NCBI GenBank assembly: GCA_019456185.1
Contig: VRUH01000042.1
Coordinates: 1-35,392, forward strand
DNA: 35,392 nucleotides
Direction: 5' to 3'
Source: Candidatus Glassbacteria bacterium
Lineage (GTDB): Bacteria; Gemmatimonadota; Glassbacteria; GWA2-58-10
The notes beneath the pieces were generated by a model. The model was given only the letters and a program-made list of their open reading frames with translations, made no database searches and had not been told where the DNA came from. How positions within the stretch are numbered: position 1 is the first letter of the stretch; each line of letters begins with the position of its first letter. Shown piece by piece: positions 1 through 8,164 of the stretch. The translations under genes were made by a program, and so were the position numbers.

Positions 1-464
1 AGGTGGCCAAGGCTCTGGCCGGGGCAATCGAGGGCTGCGGTGTGGACGTGCTCTTTTTCGGCAAGCAGGCGGTGGGTAACGAGCACGGCCAGGTGGGCCT
101 GATCGTGGCCGAGCTGCTGGGAATTCCGGGTATCAGCGAGGTAAGCCGCCTGGAGATCGGCGGAGCGGCCGCCGGCGGCAAACGCGAGATCGAGGGCGGC
201 ACCGAGAGTTTCGAGACCCCGCTGCCGGCCGTGTTCACCGCGCAGAAGGGACTCAACGAACCCCGCTACCCGTCGCTCAAGGGCAGGATGGCGGCCAAGA
301 AGAAACCGATCGAGGAGCGCGCGGTCACTCTGGACGAACCCCGGCTTCAGGTCGAGAATATCAGCTACCCGCCTCAGCGCGAACGGGGACGGATCGTGGG
401 CGAGGGGGCAGCCGCCGTGCCGGAGCTGGTGAGGCTGCTCAAGGAAGAAGCAAAAGTCCTTTGA
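1..464 (+). CDS. etfB: Electron transfer flavoprotein beta subunit, 3' part (5' end outside the window)
   Basis: This is the C-terminal part of EtfB, which with EtfA forms a soluble FAD/AMP (or second FAD) heterodimer that takes electrons from acyl-CoA dehydrogenases or NADH. The visible residues include the GKQAV block followed by a QVG stretch, the REIEGG segment, and the family signature LNEPRYPSLKGRMAAKKK, followed by the C-terminal PPQR arm that reaches over EtfA. The reading frame is open to the window edge, so the GTG at position 3 is probably internal. The GKQ...QVG block resembles canonical (mitochondrial-type) ETF more than bifurcating EtfB, but the N-terminal nucleotide-binding part is missing. 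EtfA follows after 258 bases that contain an inverted-repeat element. Confidence 0.93.
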   Translation, partial: VAKALAGAIEGCGVDVLFFGKQAVGNEHGQVGLIVAELLGIPGISEVSRLEIGGAAAGGKREIEGGTESFETPLPAVFTAQKGLNEPRYPSLKGRMAAKKKPIEERAVTLDEPRLQVENISYPPQRERGRIVGEGAAAVPELVRLLKEEAKVL

Positions 465-469
465 AAAAG

Positions 470-632
470 CAGAAGTCGGCAGACGGGAGTCAGGAGAAAA
501 ACCTCGGGGTGCTGAGACTCCCGCAACAAAAGATCAGCGACTGAGTTTGCAATGGAGTAGTAAGTTTTTTTCAGGAAAGTCCGCGGTCAAACGCTTTTAT
601 TCTGTCTCCTGACTAGCGACTGCTGAGTTCTG
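470..632. mobile_element. MITE-like element with 28-bp imperfect terminal inverted repeats
   Basis: The left arm at 470-497 and the right arm at 605-632 are inverted copies that match at 23 of 28 positions by hand alignment, with the inner 10 bases (AGTCAGGAGA) identical. The element is about 163 bp, has no coding capacity, and fills most of the gap between etfB and etfA. This looks like a small non-autonomous element. No clear target duplication was recognised. The right half contains short T runs that could affect transcription of etfA. Confidence 0.6.
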
Positions 633-722
633 TACTTTGTCGGTTGAAAAACCGGCGCACTGAAATAATTCCCAACTTGGCCAATAGTGAAACAACTGAA
701 TAAACCCTAAGGAGATCAACTG

Positions 723-1706
723 ATGGCGATCAACGTCCTGGTAGCCGTCGAAGTCCGGGATGGCGAGCTGAAGAAATCGGGCCGCGAGGGCCTGGGGCTG
801 GCCCGTCAACTCGTTGAGCAGGCCGGCGGCGGCGAGGTCTCAGCCGTGCTGGCGGTCGATTCGGCCGGCGGTTTGCCGCAGGAGCTGGCCGCGGCGGGCG
901 CGGATAGAATCCTCGTGGCCGAAAACCCCGATTTTGCCAACTATTGCCCCGGCGGGCATGCGGCGGCGGTGGCCGCGGCGGCGGGCGCGGTCTCGGCGGA
1001 CGCGGTGATAATCCCCGCCAGCGCCCTGGGCAAGGACCTCGTTCCCCGCGTATCGGCCAGGCTGGACGCCCCGGCTGCGTCGGACTGTATCGACGCCTCC
1101 TGTGAAGGCGGCAAGCTGACCGCCACCCGCCCGGCCTGCGGCGGCAAGGTTCAGGTAACTGTCAGTTTCGCCGCAGCGCCGGCGATCCTCTGCATCCGCA
1201 CCAACGTGTTCGAGACCCTGCCCGCCGAGAACTCCCGCTCCGCGGCGGTGGAGAAGCTGGCTGTCGAGCTGGGCGAGGCCGAGCTCAGGCTGAAGATCAC
1301 CGGCGTCGAGCACACCTCCGGCGAACGTCCCGATGTATCCGAGGCCGACGTGGTTATCTCCGGCGGCCGCGGGATGCAGGAAGGCGAGAATTTCAAGCTG
1401 CTCGAGCAGTTGGCCGCCTCCCTGGGCGCCGGAATCGGCGCGAGCCGAGCCGCGGTGGATGCCGGCTGGCGGACCCACGGCGACCAGGTGGGCCAGACCG
1501 GCAAGTTTGTCAGTCCCTCGCTGTACGTGGCCTGCGGGATCAGCGGCGCGGTGCAGCACCTGGCCGGGATGCTGGGCGCCAAAGTGATCGTGGCGATCAA
1601 CAAGGACGCCGATGCGCCGATATTCAAGGTGGCCAACTACGGGATCGTAGGCGACGTGTTCGAGGTGCTGCCCGCGCTGAACGAGGAACTGAGCAAGCAA
1701 TCCTGA
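723..1706 (+). CDS. etfA: Electron transfer flavoprotein alpha subunit
   Basis: This is a 327-residue EtfA, normal family length. It binds the catalytic FAD of ETF. The N-terminal half is an adenine-nucleotide-hydrolase-like Rossmann domain. The C-terminal FAD domain from about residue 205 shows SGGRGM, the QVGQTGK segment (255-261), the GISGAVQHLAGM block and AINKDADAPIF, all signature residues of the family. The ATG is preceded by AAGGAGA seven bases upstream, which supports this start. It lies between etfB and a fixC-like gene, so it is probably the electron donor to the quinone- or ferredoxin-linked partner. Sequence alone does not settle whether the ETF is canonical or bifurcating; the QVGQTGK form is seen in canonical human-like EtfA. 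Confidence 0.96.
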   Translation: MAINVLVAVEVRDGELKKSGREGLGLARQLVEQAGGGEVSAVLAVDSAGGLPQELAAAGADRILVAENPDFANYCPGGHAAAVAAAAGAVSADAVIIPASALGKDLVPRVSARLDAPAASDCIDASCEGGKLTATRPACGGKVQVTVSFAAAPAILCIRTNVFETLPAENSRSAAVEKLAVELGEAELRLKITGVEHTSGERPDVSEADVVISGGRGMQEGENFKLLEQLAASLGAGIGASRAAVDAGWRTHGDQVGQTGKFVSPSLYVACGISGAVQHLAGMLGAKVIVAINKDADAPIFKVANYGIVGDVFEVLPALNEELSKQS

Positions 1707-1752
1707 GCCGGCGTTGTGTCCTTGCGAATAATGTACAGGGTAAAGCGTATTT

Positions 1753-1877
1753 AAATCCTCCTCGATCCCCTTTTTCAAAGGGAGAAAACAACCCCCGCCC
1801 GCTTCCAGCGGGCACCCCCTTTATTAAGGGGGACTTGCTTCCCCCCCTTTACCAAAGGGGGGCCAGGGGGGGGATTT
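1753..1877. repeat. Interspersed palindromic repeat with C/G-rich ends
   Basis: The element begins AAATCCTCCTCGATCCCC and ends with a roughly complementary GGGGGGATTT, giving imperfect terminal inverted repeats. Inside are a hairpin at 1797-1813 (GCCCGCT, loop TCC, AGCGGGC) and a CCCCCTT...AAGGGGG palindrome. The internal segment at about 1785-1832 is recognisably the reverse complement of part of the MITE at 9103-9153, with most positions matching by eye, so it belongs to a dispersed repeat family. It sits in the etfA-fixC gap and has no coding potential. Confidence 0.6.
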
Positions 1878-1996
1878 AGTACTGGCTGATCAGGCCATTA
1901 TCTGACCATCAATTTTGGATATTTACTTCCGGGACATCCGGCCAGATAAAATTCACAAGCAACCGAAGCACCAGCGATATCAGGCAGGAGGTAAAT

Positions 1997-3313
1997 TTGT
2001 CCGAGGAAAAATTCGACTGTATTGTCGTCGGGGCCGGTCCCTCGGGGATAGCCGCCGCGATCACGATGGCCCGCGCCGGGCTGGAAGTGGTCGTGCTCGA
2101 ACGCGGCGAGTTTCCGGGGAGCAAGAACCTGTTCGGCGGCATCCTGTTCACCACCGTACTCAACAAGCTGGTTCCGGAGTTCTGGAAAGAGGCCCCGGTG
2201 GAGCGCCATGTCACCAGCCGCCGGTTCAGCTTCCTCAACGCCGAGAGCGAACTGGCGCTCGACTTCTCCAGCCAGCGGTTCGAACAGCCGCCGTTCAACA
2301 ACAGCTTCGTGGTCTTGCGCAGCAAGTTCGACCGCTGGTTCTCCGAGCAGGCCGAGGCCGCCGGGGCGGAGATTTACCCCGAGGTGGTTGTCGACGATTT
2401 CGTGCGGGATGAGAACGGCCAGGTCAAGGGGATCCTGGCCAGGGGCGAGGGCGGAGAGCACGACGAGCTGCTGGCCGACTGCGTGATAGTCGCCGAGGGC
2501 GCCAACAGCATGCTGGCCGAAAAAAGCGGTCTGCGCAAGCAGATGACCGCGGCCAACCGCGTGGTGGCGGTCAAGGAAATAATCGAGCTGGGCCGCGAGG
2601 TGGTGGCCGACCGCTTCCACCTGGAGGACGACCAGGGCACGGCCTACGAGTTTTTCGGCGACGCGGTGCTGGGCATGATCGGCAGCGGCTTTATCTACAC
2701 CAACAAGGACAGTATATCCGTGGGCGTGGGCTGCACGATCGAGGACGTCATCAGCCAGAAAATCTCGCCCAACGACCTGCTGGAGAGGTTCAAGGCCCAC
2801 CCGCGGGTGCGTGCGCTGGTGCGCGGCGGCGAGGTGCTGGAGTACAGCACCCACATGATCACCGAGGACACCTACGACGAGCTGCCGGAGATGGTTGGCG
2901 ACGGGCTGATCCTGGTGGGCGATTCGGCCGGGCTGGTCAACGCCAGTATCTACCACGAGGTAACCAACCTGGCGATGGCCAGCGGGGTGTTCGCCGGCGA
3001 GACCGTGATCGCGGCCAGAGAGAAAGGCGATTTCGGCAAGGCCACCCTGCAAGCCTACCGCAACAAACTCGAGGACTCGTTCGTTTTGAAAGACATGTAT
3101 CATTTCAGGCACGTGGTGCATTTCCTCAAGCACCACAAGCAGTTCCTCAACGAGTACCCCGACATCTTTATCGAGCTGATGATGGACTATTTTACGGTCA
3201 GCGAGACGCCCAAGACTCAGGTGCGCAAGGACGTGATCAAAAAATTCCGTCAGCGGATCAAGATGATCCCGTTCCTGCGGGATCTGTGGGCCGCAAGGAA
3301 GGCGATGGTATGA
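1997..3313 (+). CDS. fixC: FixC-type ETF:quinone oxidoreductase-like flavoprotein
   Basis: This 438-residue flavoprotein accepts electrons from the ETF dimer and passes them to quinone, probably with the FixX ferredoxin encoded next door. The N-terminus has the dinucleotide-binding motif VVGAGPSG (10-17) followed by [11 protein letters not shown], typical of Fix[24 protein letters not shown] near residue 310 matches the second FAD-contacting block. The start is a TTG at 1997, supported by an AGGAGG six to eight bases upstream and by the position of the FAD motif. The stop codon overlaps the ATG of fixX (ATGA). It is shorter than mitochondrial ETF-QO because the Fe-S domain is a separate gene, as in the Fix system. 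The membrane-association mode is not visible. Confidence 0.93.
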   Translation: MSEEKFDCIVVGAGPSGIAAAITMARAGLEVVVLERGEFPGSKNLFGGILFTTVLNKLVPEFWKEAPVERHVTSRRFSFLNAESELALDFSSQRFEQPPFNNSFVVLRSKFDRWFSEQAEAAGAEIYPEVVVDDFVRDENGQVKGILARGEGGEHDELLADCVIVAEGANSMLAEKSGLRKQMTAANRVVAVKEIIELGREVVADRFHLEDDQGTAYEFFGDAVLGMIGSGFIYTNKDSISVGVGCTIEDVISQKISPNDLLERFKAHPRVRALVRGGEVLEYSTHMITEDTYDELPEMVGDGLILVGDSAGLVNASIYHEVTNLAMASGVFAGETVIAAREKGDFGKATLQAYRNKLEDSFVLKDMYHFRHVVHFLKHHKQFLNEYPDIFIELMMDYFTVSETPKTQVRKDVIKKFRQRIKMIPFLRDLWAARKAMV

Positions 3314-3627
3314 GCGAAGAGACCAAACGCAGCATGCTCGACCCCACCCCCGTGCTGTCGCTGGACGACAAGCTGGGGCTGGTCAAGCGCAAGATCGACA
3401 AGGACAGCCATATCGAGGTGGACCAGGAGGGGTTCCACAAGTGCCCCAACCGGCCGATTATTTTTCTCTGCCCGGCCGGAGTGTATGAAGAGCATCCGGA
3501 AACAGGCGACTGCATTGTCAACTACGAGAACTGCCTGGAGTGCGGCGCCTGCCAGGTGGCCTGCCGGCCCTACGTAAAATGGGACAACCCCCAGGGCGGG
3601 TTCGGAGTTACGTTCCAGTACGGTTGA
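3310..3627 (+). CDS. fixX: FixX-type ferredoxin-like protein
   Basis: This 105-residue iron-sulfur protein carries the cluster that partners FixC. The C-terminal half shows [13 protein letters not shown], then [15 protein letters not shown], then the family ending [10 protein letters not shown]. The cysteine set CxxCxxCxxxC near residues 77-87 is expected to hold one 4Fe-4S cluster. I chose the ATG at 3310, which overlaps the fixC stop (ATGA) and has GGAAGG nearby. An in-frame ATG 24 bases upstream lies within fixC and is less likely. Translational coupling with fixC is probable. The gene order etfB-etfA-fixC-fixX equals fixABCX. Confidence 0.9.
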   Translation: MSEETKRSMLDPTPVLSLDDKLGLVKRKIDKDSHIEVDQEGFHKCPNRPIIFLCPAGVYEEHPETGDCIVNYENCLECGACQVACRPYVKWDNPQGGFGVTFQYG

Positions 3628-3686
3628 GCTTGATTGTTTTAAAGGCAGTTGAGAAAACATTCGACGGCTCTCAGCCGGGAGCAAAA

Positions 3687-4925
3687 ATGAAAACGACAGT
3701 CGTTATATCGTGCCTAGCGGCAATTCTATTGCTGGCCGGGATTGCCATCACCCGGGGCAACGACAGCGAGGGGCGGACCGCCCTGGCCGGTACGCTGGGT
3801 CTCGCCGCCCGCTACCCTGGCGATGTCGGGATCGAGGACGATTCATCGGTTGTGTTCACGGAAAATTTCGAGTCGATTTCGGTTAGTGACCTTAGCCAGC
3901 GCTGGACCGAAGTTAGCAACAGTAATAATTCGGTTCTTTACATAGTCAGGGACACGACCGCTCCGAGTGCAGGTAAGTACTGCCTGAGGATGACAGGAAC
4001 CAAAGGCCAGAACGAGGGCGGGCACCTCTGGAAACTGCTCGATGAGGGCTACGAGCAGCTCTACGCCCGGTTCTACGTCAAGTTTGCCCCGGACGCGCCC
4101 TACGTGCACCATTTTGTCGCCCTGGGCGGCAAGTTCAACTCTCCTCCATGGCCAGCGCCGGGAGCCGGCTCCCGGCCCGATGGCATATCAAGTTTTTTGA
4201 CCTTCATAGACCTGATCGGCCGTGATGTGACCGACCCTCCGGGGGCATGGTCGTTCTATTCCTATTGGTGCGAGATGCACAGTTGGCAGACTCCGGAGGG
4301 GGTTCCCGACGGACAGCGGCCCAGCCCGTACTACGGCAACCTGTTCGGCCCGGTGGAGCCGCTGCAGGCCAAGCGCGACGAGTGGCAGTGCGTGGAGATC
4401 ATGATCAAGCTCAACGACCCGGAGCAGCGCGACGGCGAGCAGACGTTCTGGATCGATGGAAAGCTTATCGAGCGCTACGGCCCCGGCACAATAGAAGGGA
4501 CCTGGTTCACGGACAGGTTCAGGCGCAGCGGAATTTACAATACCGATCCCCAGCCGTTCGAGGGTTATCGCTGGCGCACGGACGGCAAGGTCAAGATAAA
4601 CAACTTCTGGCTGGAGTACTATCTGGCTTCCGTTTTCGGGAACGACTACAACCCCAACGATCCGGACATCCCCTACAATGACAATATCGCGCGGGTCTAT
4701 TTCGACAACGTGGTGCTGGCCACCGAGTATATCGGGCCGATCGCGACCGGGCAGCAGCCCGGGGGTGACTACGACGGCGATGGGCAGGCGGGGATTCTTG
4801 ACGTGATCCGGCTGATCCGCCTCTGCATGGAGGAATATCCCGATATCAGCGCGGACTACAACCGCGACGGGGTCTGTAACGTGGCCGATGTGCTCGCGCT
4901 GCTGATGGACATCATGAAAGGCTAA
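3687..4925 (+). CDS. Secreted protein with C-terminal dockerin type I-like repeat
   Basis: This is a 412-residue exported protein. Residues 1-22 form a signal peptide (short basic start, then VVISCLAAILLLAGIAI). The central part of about 330 residues is rich in aromatic residues and reads as a beta-sandwich, possibly a concanavalin-like carbohydrate-binding or lyase-type fold, but I cannot name a family. The last 55 residues contain two calcium-loop motifs, DYDGDGQAGILD and DYNRDGVCNVAD, each followed by a short helix, the layout of a type I dockerin. The start is the ATG at 3687; an upstream in-frame extension overlaps fixX and lacks a signal sequence. No cohesin is encoded in the window. 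The expected location is outside the inner membrane. Confidence 0.75.
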   Translation: MKTTVVISCLAAILLLAGIAITRGNDSEGRTALAGTLGLAARYPGDVGIEDDSSVVFTENFESISVSDLSQRWTEVSNSNNSVLYIVRDTTAPSAGKYCLRMTGTKGQNEGGHLWKLLDEGYEQLYARFYVKFAPDAPYVHHFVALGGKFNSPPWPAPGAGSRPDGISSFLTFIDLIGRDVTDPPGAWSFYSYWCEMHSWQTPEGVPDGQRPSPYYGNLFGPVEPLQAKRDEWQCVEIMIKLNDPEQRDGEQTFWIDGKLIERYGPGTIEGTWFTDRFRRSGIYNTDPQPFEGYRWRTDGKVKINNFWLEYYLASVFGNDYNPNDPDIPYNDNIARVYFDNVVLATEYIGPIATGQQPGGDYDGDGQAGILDVIRLIRLCMEEYPDISADYNRDGVCNVADVLALLMDIMKG

Positions 4926-4973
4926 GTGCCGAGCTTAGCTTCAGGCATTCAGAGACAACTTTTATATGACAGG

Positions 4974-5008
4974 CCTGCCATGCGGAAAGCCGTGAGGCAG
5001 GTTTTTTT
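4974..5008 (+). terminator. Rho-independent terminator after the dockerin gene
   Basis: CCTGCC (4974-4979) pairs with GGCAGG (4996-5001), with an inner CGG/CCG pair around an AAAG loop, followed directly by seven T residues. It lies 49 bases after the stop of the secreted dockerin protein. Confidence 0.75.
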
Positions 5009-5010
5009 AT

Positions 5011-5100
5011 GGGAGTCACTCCCCATGGGCGCACCCGCGTGTGCGCCCGCCAACACACACCCCGCCCCGGCAAGCCGGGACACCTCGCTTGATAGAGGGG
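5011..5100. repeat. Row of three further hairpins, the last a degenerate copy of the dispersed repeat
   Basis: Three self-complementary units follow the terminator: GGGAGT-C-ACTCCC (5011-5023); GGGCGCAC, loop of 6, GTGCGCCC (5027-5048), a perfect 8-bp stem; and CCCGGC-AA-GCCGGG (5066-5079). The segment 5051-5100 read on the minus strand has the same order of blocks as the repeat at 1753-1877 (G-rich run, hairpin, GGGGTGTG run), so it looks like a worn copy. It separates two convergent genes. Confidence 0.5.
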
Positions 5101-5151
5101 ATTTTTTGGCGCAGGGGCGACGCATGCGCCACCTCTTAGATAAAATCCAAA

Positions 5152-5379
5152 TCAATGCCGCCGCTTAAATATCGCGCCGCCGCGCAGGCTGACCCGGTGC
5201 TTGCGGAGGCGCTCCTCGCGGTTCATCTCGGAAACGTCCTTCTCCCGCCGCTTGCGTCCGCCCACGCTGAAATTGGCCGCGCGGCTGCTCCTGCGGTTGG
5301 AACTCAGCGCCTTGTAGACAAATATATAGAACACCACCGCGACAGCGATCAGCACCAGTTTCATGATCGTGAATCCCAT
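5152..5379 (-). CDS. Small single-span membrane protein, unknown function
   Basis: This is a 75-residue protein with one hydrophobic helix near the N-terminus (KLVLIAVAVVFYIFVYKAL) followed by a strongly basic, charged tail rich in Arg and Lys. Expected topology is one membrane anchor with a cytoplasmic tail. The start at 5379 is chosen because GGGAGG lies about seven bases upstream; a longer version starting at 5406 lacks such a site. It precedes nothing obvious on the same strand, and the CYTH gene lies upstream in the same direction with a 48-base gap, so the two may be cotranscribed. I do not recognise a family. Confidence 0.6.
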   Translation of the reverse strand: MGFTIMKLVLIAVAVVFYIFVYKALSSNRRSSRAANFSVGGRKRREKDVSEMNREERLRKHRVSLRGGAIFKRRH

Positions 5380-5427
5380 CGCTTGCCTCCCGGTCCTGTA
5401 TTTCAACTTCAGCTTTGATTTACTACC

Positions 5428-6006
5428 TTACCCGCCGCTCTCGTCCTCGAACCGCATGTCGCTCAACCGGCTGCCGTGCTGCTCACACCACTGTTGAAAC
5501 ACGACCATGTAGCTGACCTTTATCCCCTCGGCGGTATCCAGCCCCAGCGCGGCGGCCACTTCTTCCATCGCCTCCGGCCCGGCTTCCAGCTCCAGAAACC
5601 TGCCGATATGCGGCAGACGGTCCAGCTCGGCCACCGCGCCATCGGGACGGGTGAAATGCTCCCGGTATTTCTCGTAGACCCACTCGCTGGTGAAACCCAT
5701 CCTGTGCAGGATATGGCGCATGGTCTCCAGGTCCGACAGCTCCAGCTCGCTTTCCCGCTTGGCCTTGTAGCGTCCGGCAAGCTCCATGTCCTCGTGGGGC
5801 TCTTTCCAGGTGAGCTTGACCTTGCGGTCCCGCCGCAAGCGCAGGAGACAGTGTCTGCCGCGCAGCTCACCGCCGGGCGTATCGAACACGATGTTGGCTT
5901 CGAACACCTCGCCCGCGGAGGTAAATCCGAGGCGTACCAGCCCGGCGCGGACCTCGTCCGCCGAATCCAGGGGGAATTTCAGCTCAATTTCGCTGGTCGC
6001 GGGCAT
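5428..6006 (-). CDS. CYTH domain protein (class IV adenylate cyclase / thiamine triphosphatase-like)
   Basis: This is a 192-residue CYTH-fold protein. The N-terminal EIELKF (6-11) is the ExExK signature of the triphosphate tunnel enzymes, and alternating charged strands follow (RLRRDRKVKLTWKEP, KAKRESELEL, AELDRLPHIGRFLELE). Family members cleave or cyclise nucleoside, thiamine or inorganic triphosphates using Mg/Mn. The layout, with the FLELE strand and the C-terminal KVSYMVVF helix region, is most like class IV cyclase (CyaB-type) proteins, but most bacterial relatives have unknown substrates. It is a cytoplasmic protein. The substrate cannot be told from sequence. Confidence 0.82.
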   Translation of the reverse strand: MPATSEIELKFPLDSADEVRAGLVRLGFTSAGEVFEANIVFDTPGGELRGRHCLLRLRRDRKVKLTWKEPHEDMELAGRYKAKRESELELSDLETMRHILHRMGFTSEWVYEKYREHFTRPDGAVAELDRLPHIGRFLELEAGPEAMEEVAAALGLDTAEGIKVSYMVVFQQWCEQHGSRLSDMRFEDESGG

Positions 6007-6215
6007 TTCAGCGTTTCCACCATTAAAATGATATCAGGCTCCACACCTAAATCTTAGCCGCCGCGATTACACCTGTCAACCCGGTCCGTAGATTCCTAAC
6101 CGTATAATATTCAAACACAAACGTGGAATAACCGGTTTTTTTTCTTGCCTTATCGCTTTGCGTCGTTATTATTGACCCGTGTCATTAATAAACCGAGACG
6201 GACTGAGTGGAGACG

Positions 6216-6605
6216 ATGATCTATTTCAGCGGCATATCGGTCAAGCACCTGGAGCGCTGGGAGTTCCCCGACGACCGCCCGCGCTTCTCGACCCCCGAGG
6301 ACTGCTACCGGATCTTCCTGGGCATGCACCTGAGCATGATCCGCACCGCGGCGGAACAGGGCGACTACGATCCCAACTACCTGCGCTATCTGGCCTGCGT
6401 TCAGCATTGCGAAAGCAGGCTGCGGCTGTCGTTCACCGAGTTCCGCAACGTGGTGGGCAACCTGGTTAAGATGTACCAGCAGTTTTTCCGCGACCCCACC
6501 GGAGGCAGAAGCGGCAGGCTGATGGACAATATCGGCAAGTTCGAGCGGCTGATCTACCTCTACGCCAACAAGCTGCCCTCCAAATCGGCGGCCGCCTACA
6601 ACTGA
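6216..6605 (+). CDS. Conserved-looking hypothetical protein
   Basis: This is a 129-residue protein (132 if the GTG at 6207 is used) with no signal or membrane segment. It is predicted mostly helical, with aromatic-rich N-terminus (MIYFSGISVKHLERW) and helices around FRIFL-type and FREFRNVVGNLVKMY-type stretches. Codon use matches neighbouring genes, and no stop interrupts it, which argues it is real. I do not recognise a family. It lies between the divergent CYTH gene and the convergent GntP gene, so it is probably monocistronic. The choice between GTG 6207 and ATG 6216 is unsure; a GGAG sits between them. Confidence 0.55.
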   Translation: MIYFSGISVKHLERWEFPDDRPRFSTPEDCYRIFLGMHLSMIRTAAEQGDYDPNYLRYLACVQHCESRLRLSFTEFRNVVGNLVKMYQQFFRDPTGGRSGRLMDNIGKFERLIYLYANKLPSKSAAAYN

Positions 6606-6679
6606 GCCGGGCCGCAGTTTCTTCGATCCCCATCCTTACCGACCGCAACCGTTGATCTGCTACCGGCCGGTCCGCGTTA

Positions 6680-8002
6680 TCACAACAGCACCAGCGAAAC
6701 CAGCAGTGTCAGCACCGCGCCTGTGAACCCCATCAGGCCCGTGGCTGTCGTATATGTACGGTAGGCTGTCGGCACCGGGATTCCGGCCATCTGCGAAACC
6801 ACCCAGAAATAGCTGTCGTTGGCGTGGCTGACCGTCATCGAGCCGCAGCCGATTGCCACCACCGCCAGCGCGGGTCCCCACTCTCCGGCGCCCAGCCCCA
6901 GCGTATCGAGCAGCGGGGCGACTATCGCCGCCGAGGTGATCATCGCCACCGTACTGCTGCCCTGGGCGCTCTTGAGCGCCGCCGAGAGGACGAACGGCAC
7001 CAGTACGCCAGCCTGCTGCCAGCCTCCAAGCACCTCCTGGATGTACCCGCCGAGACTGCTGAGGCGGATCACGTTGCCGAACGCGCCGCCGGCGGCCGTG
7101 ACCGCCAGCACGATCGCGCAGGATTTGATCCCGGCTGCAATCCACGAGCCGCGCTCGCCTTGTCCGCCCGGCAGGGCAAATGCCAGGGTCAGGCCGGCTC
7201 CCAGGGCGAACACCGGATGGCCGATCCCCTTGATCAGCGCCGCGGCCGCGCTTTCGCCCTGCCCGAACAGCGAACCGAGCGTAATCAGCATCAGCGGAAC
7301 CGCGATCGGCATTACCGAGCGGCCGATCCCCGGCATTTTTGCCGGCTCCATCTCCTGCGGCTGCGCCTGGTCAAGCTGCTCATCGGGCAGCAACTCCCCT
7401 GAAAACCGTCCCGCCCACAGGTTGCCCACAATCGCCAGTACCAGCGCAATCGGCAGCCCGAGCACGATCACCCGTCCGATATCCGCGCCCACGGTCACCG
7501 CCGCGGCGATCGGGCCGGGCGTGGGCGGCACCAGGCAGTGGGCCGCGTAGAGACCGGTGGCCAGCGCTACAGCCAGGGTCAGCCTCCCGGCCGCCGCCTT
7601 GCGCGCCAGGGCTTTGACCAGGGGCACGAGCACGATAAAGCCGGAGTCGCAGAAAACCGGGATGCTGACCACGAAGCCGGTCAGGCTCATCGCCAGCGGA
7701 GTGCGTTTTTTCCCCACCAGCCTCAGCATCGCCGAGGCAATCGACCCGCTGGCGCCCGTTCGCTCCAGAAACGCGCCGATCACCGCCCCGAAAATGATCA
7801 CCAGACCCACTCCTCCCAGCGTGCCGCCGAACCCCTTGTTGATCGCGCCCAGGGTCTCCCCGATCCCCATCCCGGCGCTGATCCCGAACACGAACGCGCA
7901 GGCGATCAGCAGCAGGAAAGCATCGGCCCTCCAGCGGCCGGTGGCGAGCATGATGATCACAACCAGCAGGACGAGCACGAGCAGGAGTCCGGGTCCACTC
8001 AT
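6680..8002 (-). CDS. GntP-family gluconate/carboxylate permease
   Basis: This is a 440-residue integral membrane transporter, the typical length for GntP (gluconate:H+ symporter) proteins. About 12 hydrophobic segments are spread over the whole chain. Family motifs include FGGTLGGVGLVIIFGA near residue 75, SIPVFCDSGFIVL near 130, and ALKSAQGSSTVAMITSA near 340, followed by SMTVSHANDSYFWVVSQ. Substrates in the family are gluconate, other aldonates and hydroxyacids. The start at 8002 (MSGPGLLLVL) is chosen because GGAG lies upstream and the hydrophobic N-terminus starts there; a longer frame to 8056 adds a polar, non-family leader. No sugar-acid kinase or dehydratase is adjacent. Confidence 0.9.
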   Translation of the reverse strand: MSGPGLLLVLVLLVVIIMLATGRWRADAFLLLIACAFVFGISAGMGIGETLGAINKGFGGTLGGVGLVIIFGAVIGAFLERTGASGSIASAMLRLVGKKRTPLAMSLTGFVVSIPVFCDSGFIVLVPLVKALARKAAAGRLTLAVALATGLYAAHCLVPPTPGPIAAAVTVGADIGRVIVLGLPIALVLAIVGNLWAGRFSGELLPDEQLDQAQPQEMEPAKMPGIGRSVMPIAVPLMLITLGSLFGQGESAAAALIKGIGHPVFALGAGLTLAFALPGGQGERGSWIAAGIKSCAIVLAVTAAGGAFGNVIRLSSLGGYIQEVLGGWQQAGVLVPFVLSAALKSAQGSSTVAMITSAAIVAPLLDTLGLGAGEWGPALAVVAIGCGSMTVSHANDSYFWVVSQMAGIPVPTAYRTYTTATGLMGFTGAVLTLLVSLVLL

Positions 8003-8164
8003 CTTGGCGATTCTCCGCGTGAAATGGGTGCGCATTGAGTGCGAGGCATGGGCCAATATAGCCGCCGCAGCGAATGTGTGTCAATCGCGCGATCCATCCA
8101 ATTCTAACTTGAATGCGCAGCCAGTATAAAATACATTATGAGATACTTATCAAGGAGTGGAGCG

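Noticed and set aside
1898-3136. A 412-codon minus-strand frame opposite fixC
   Set aside because: The plus strand holds an unmistakable flavoprotein. The antisense product has no recognisable domain.
3540-3686. N-terminal extension of the dockerin protein overlapping fixX
   Set aside because: The signal peptide begins at the ATG at 3687. The upstream residues overlap fixX in another frame.
4974-5100. CRISPR-like array of palindromes
   Set aside because: The four hairpins differ in sequence and spacing and there are no direct repeats or cas genes.
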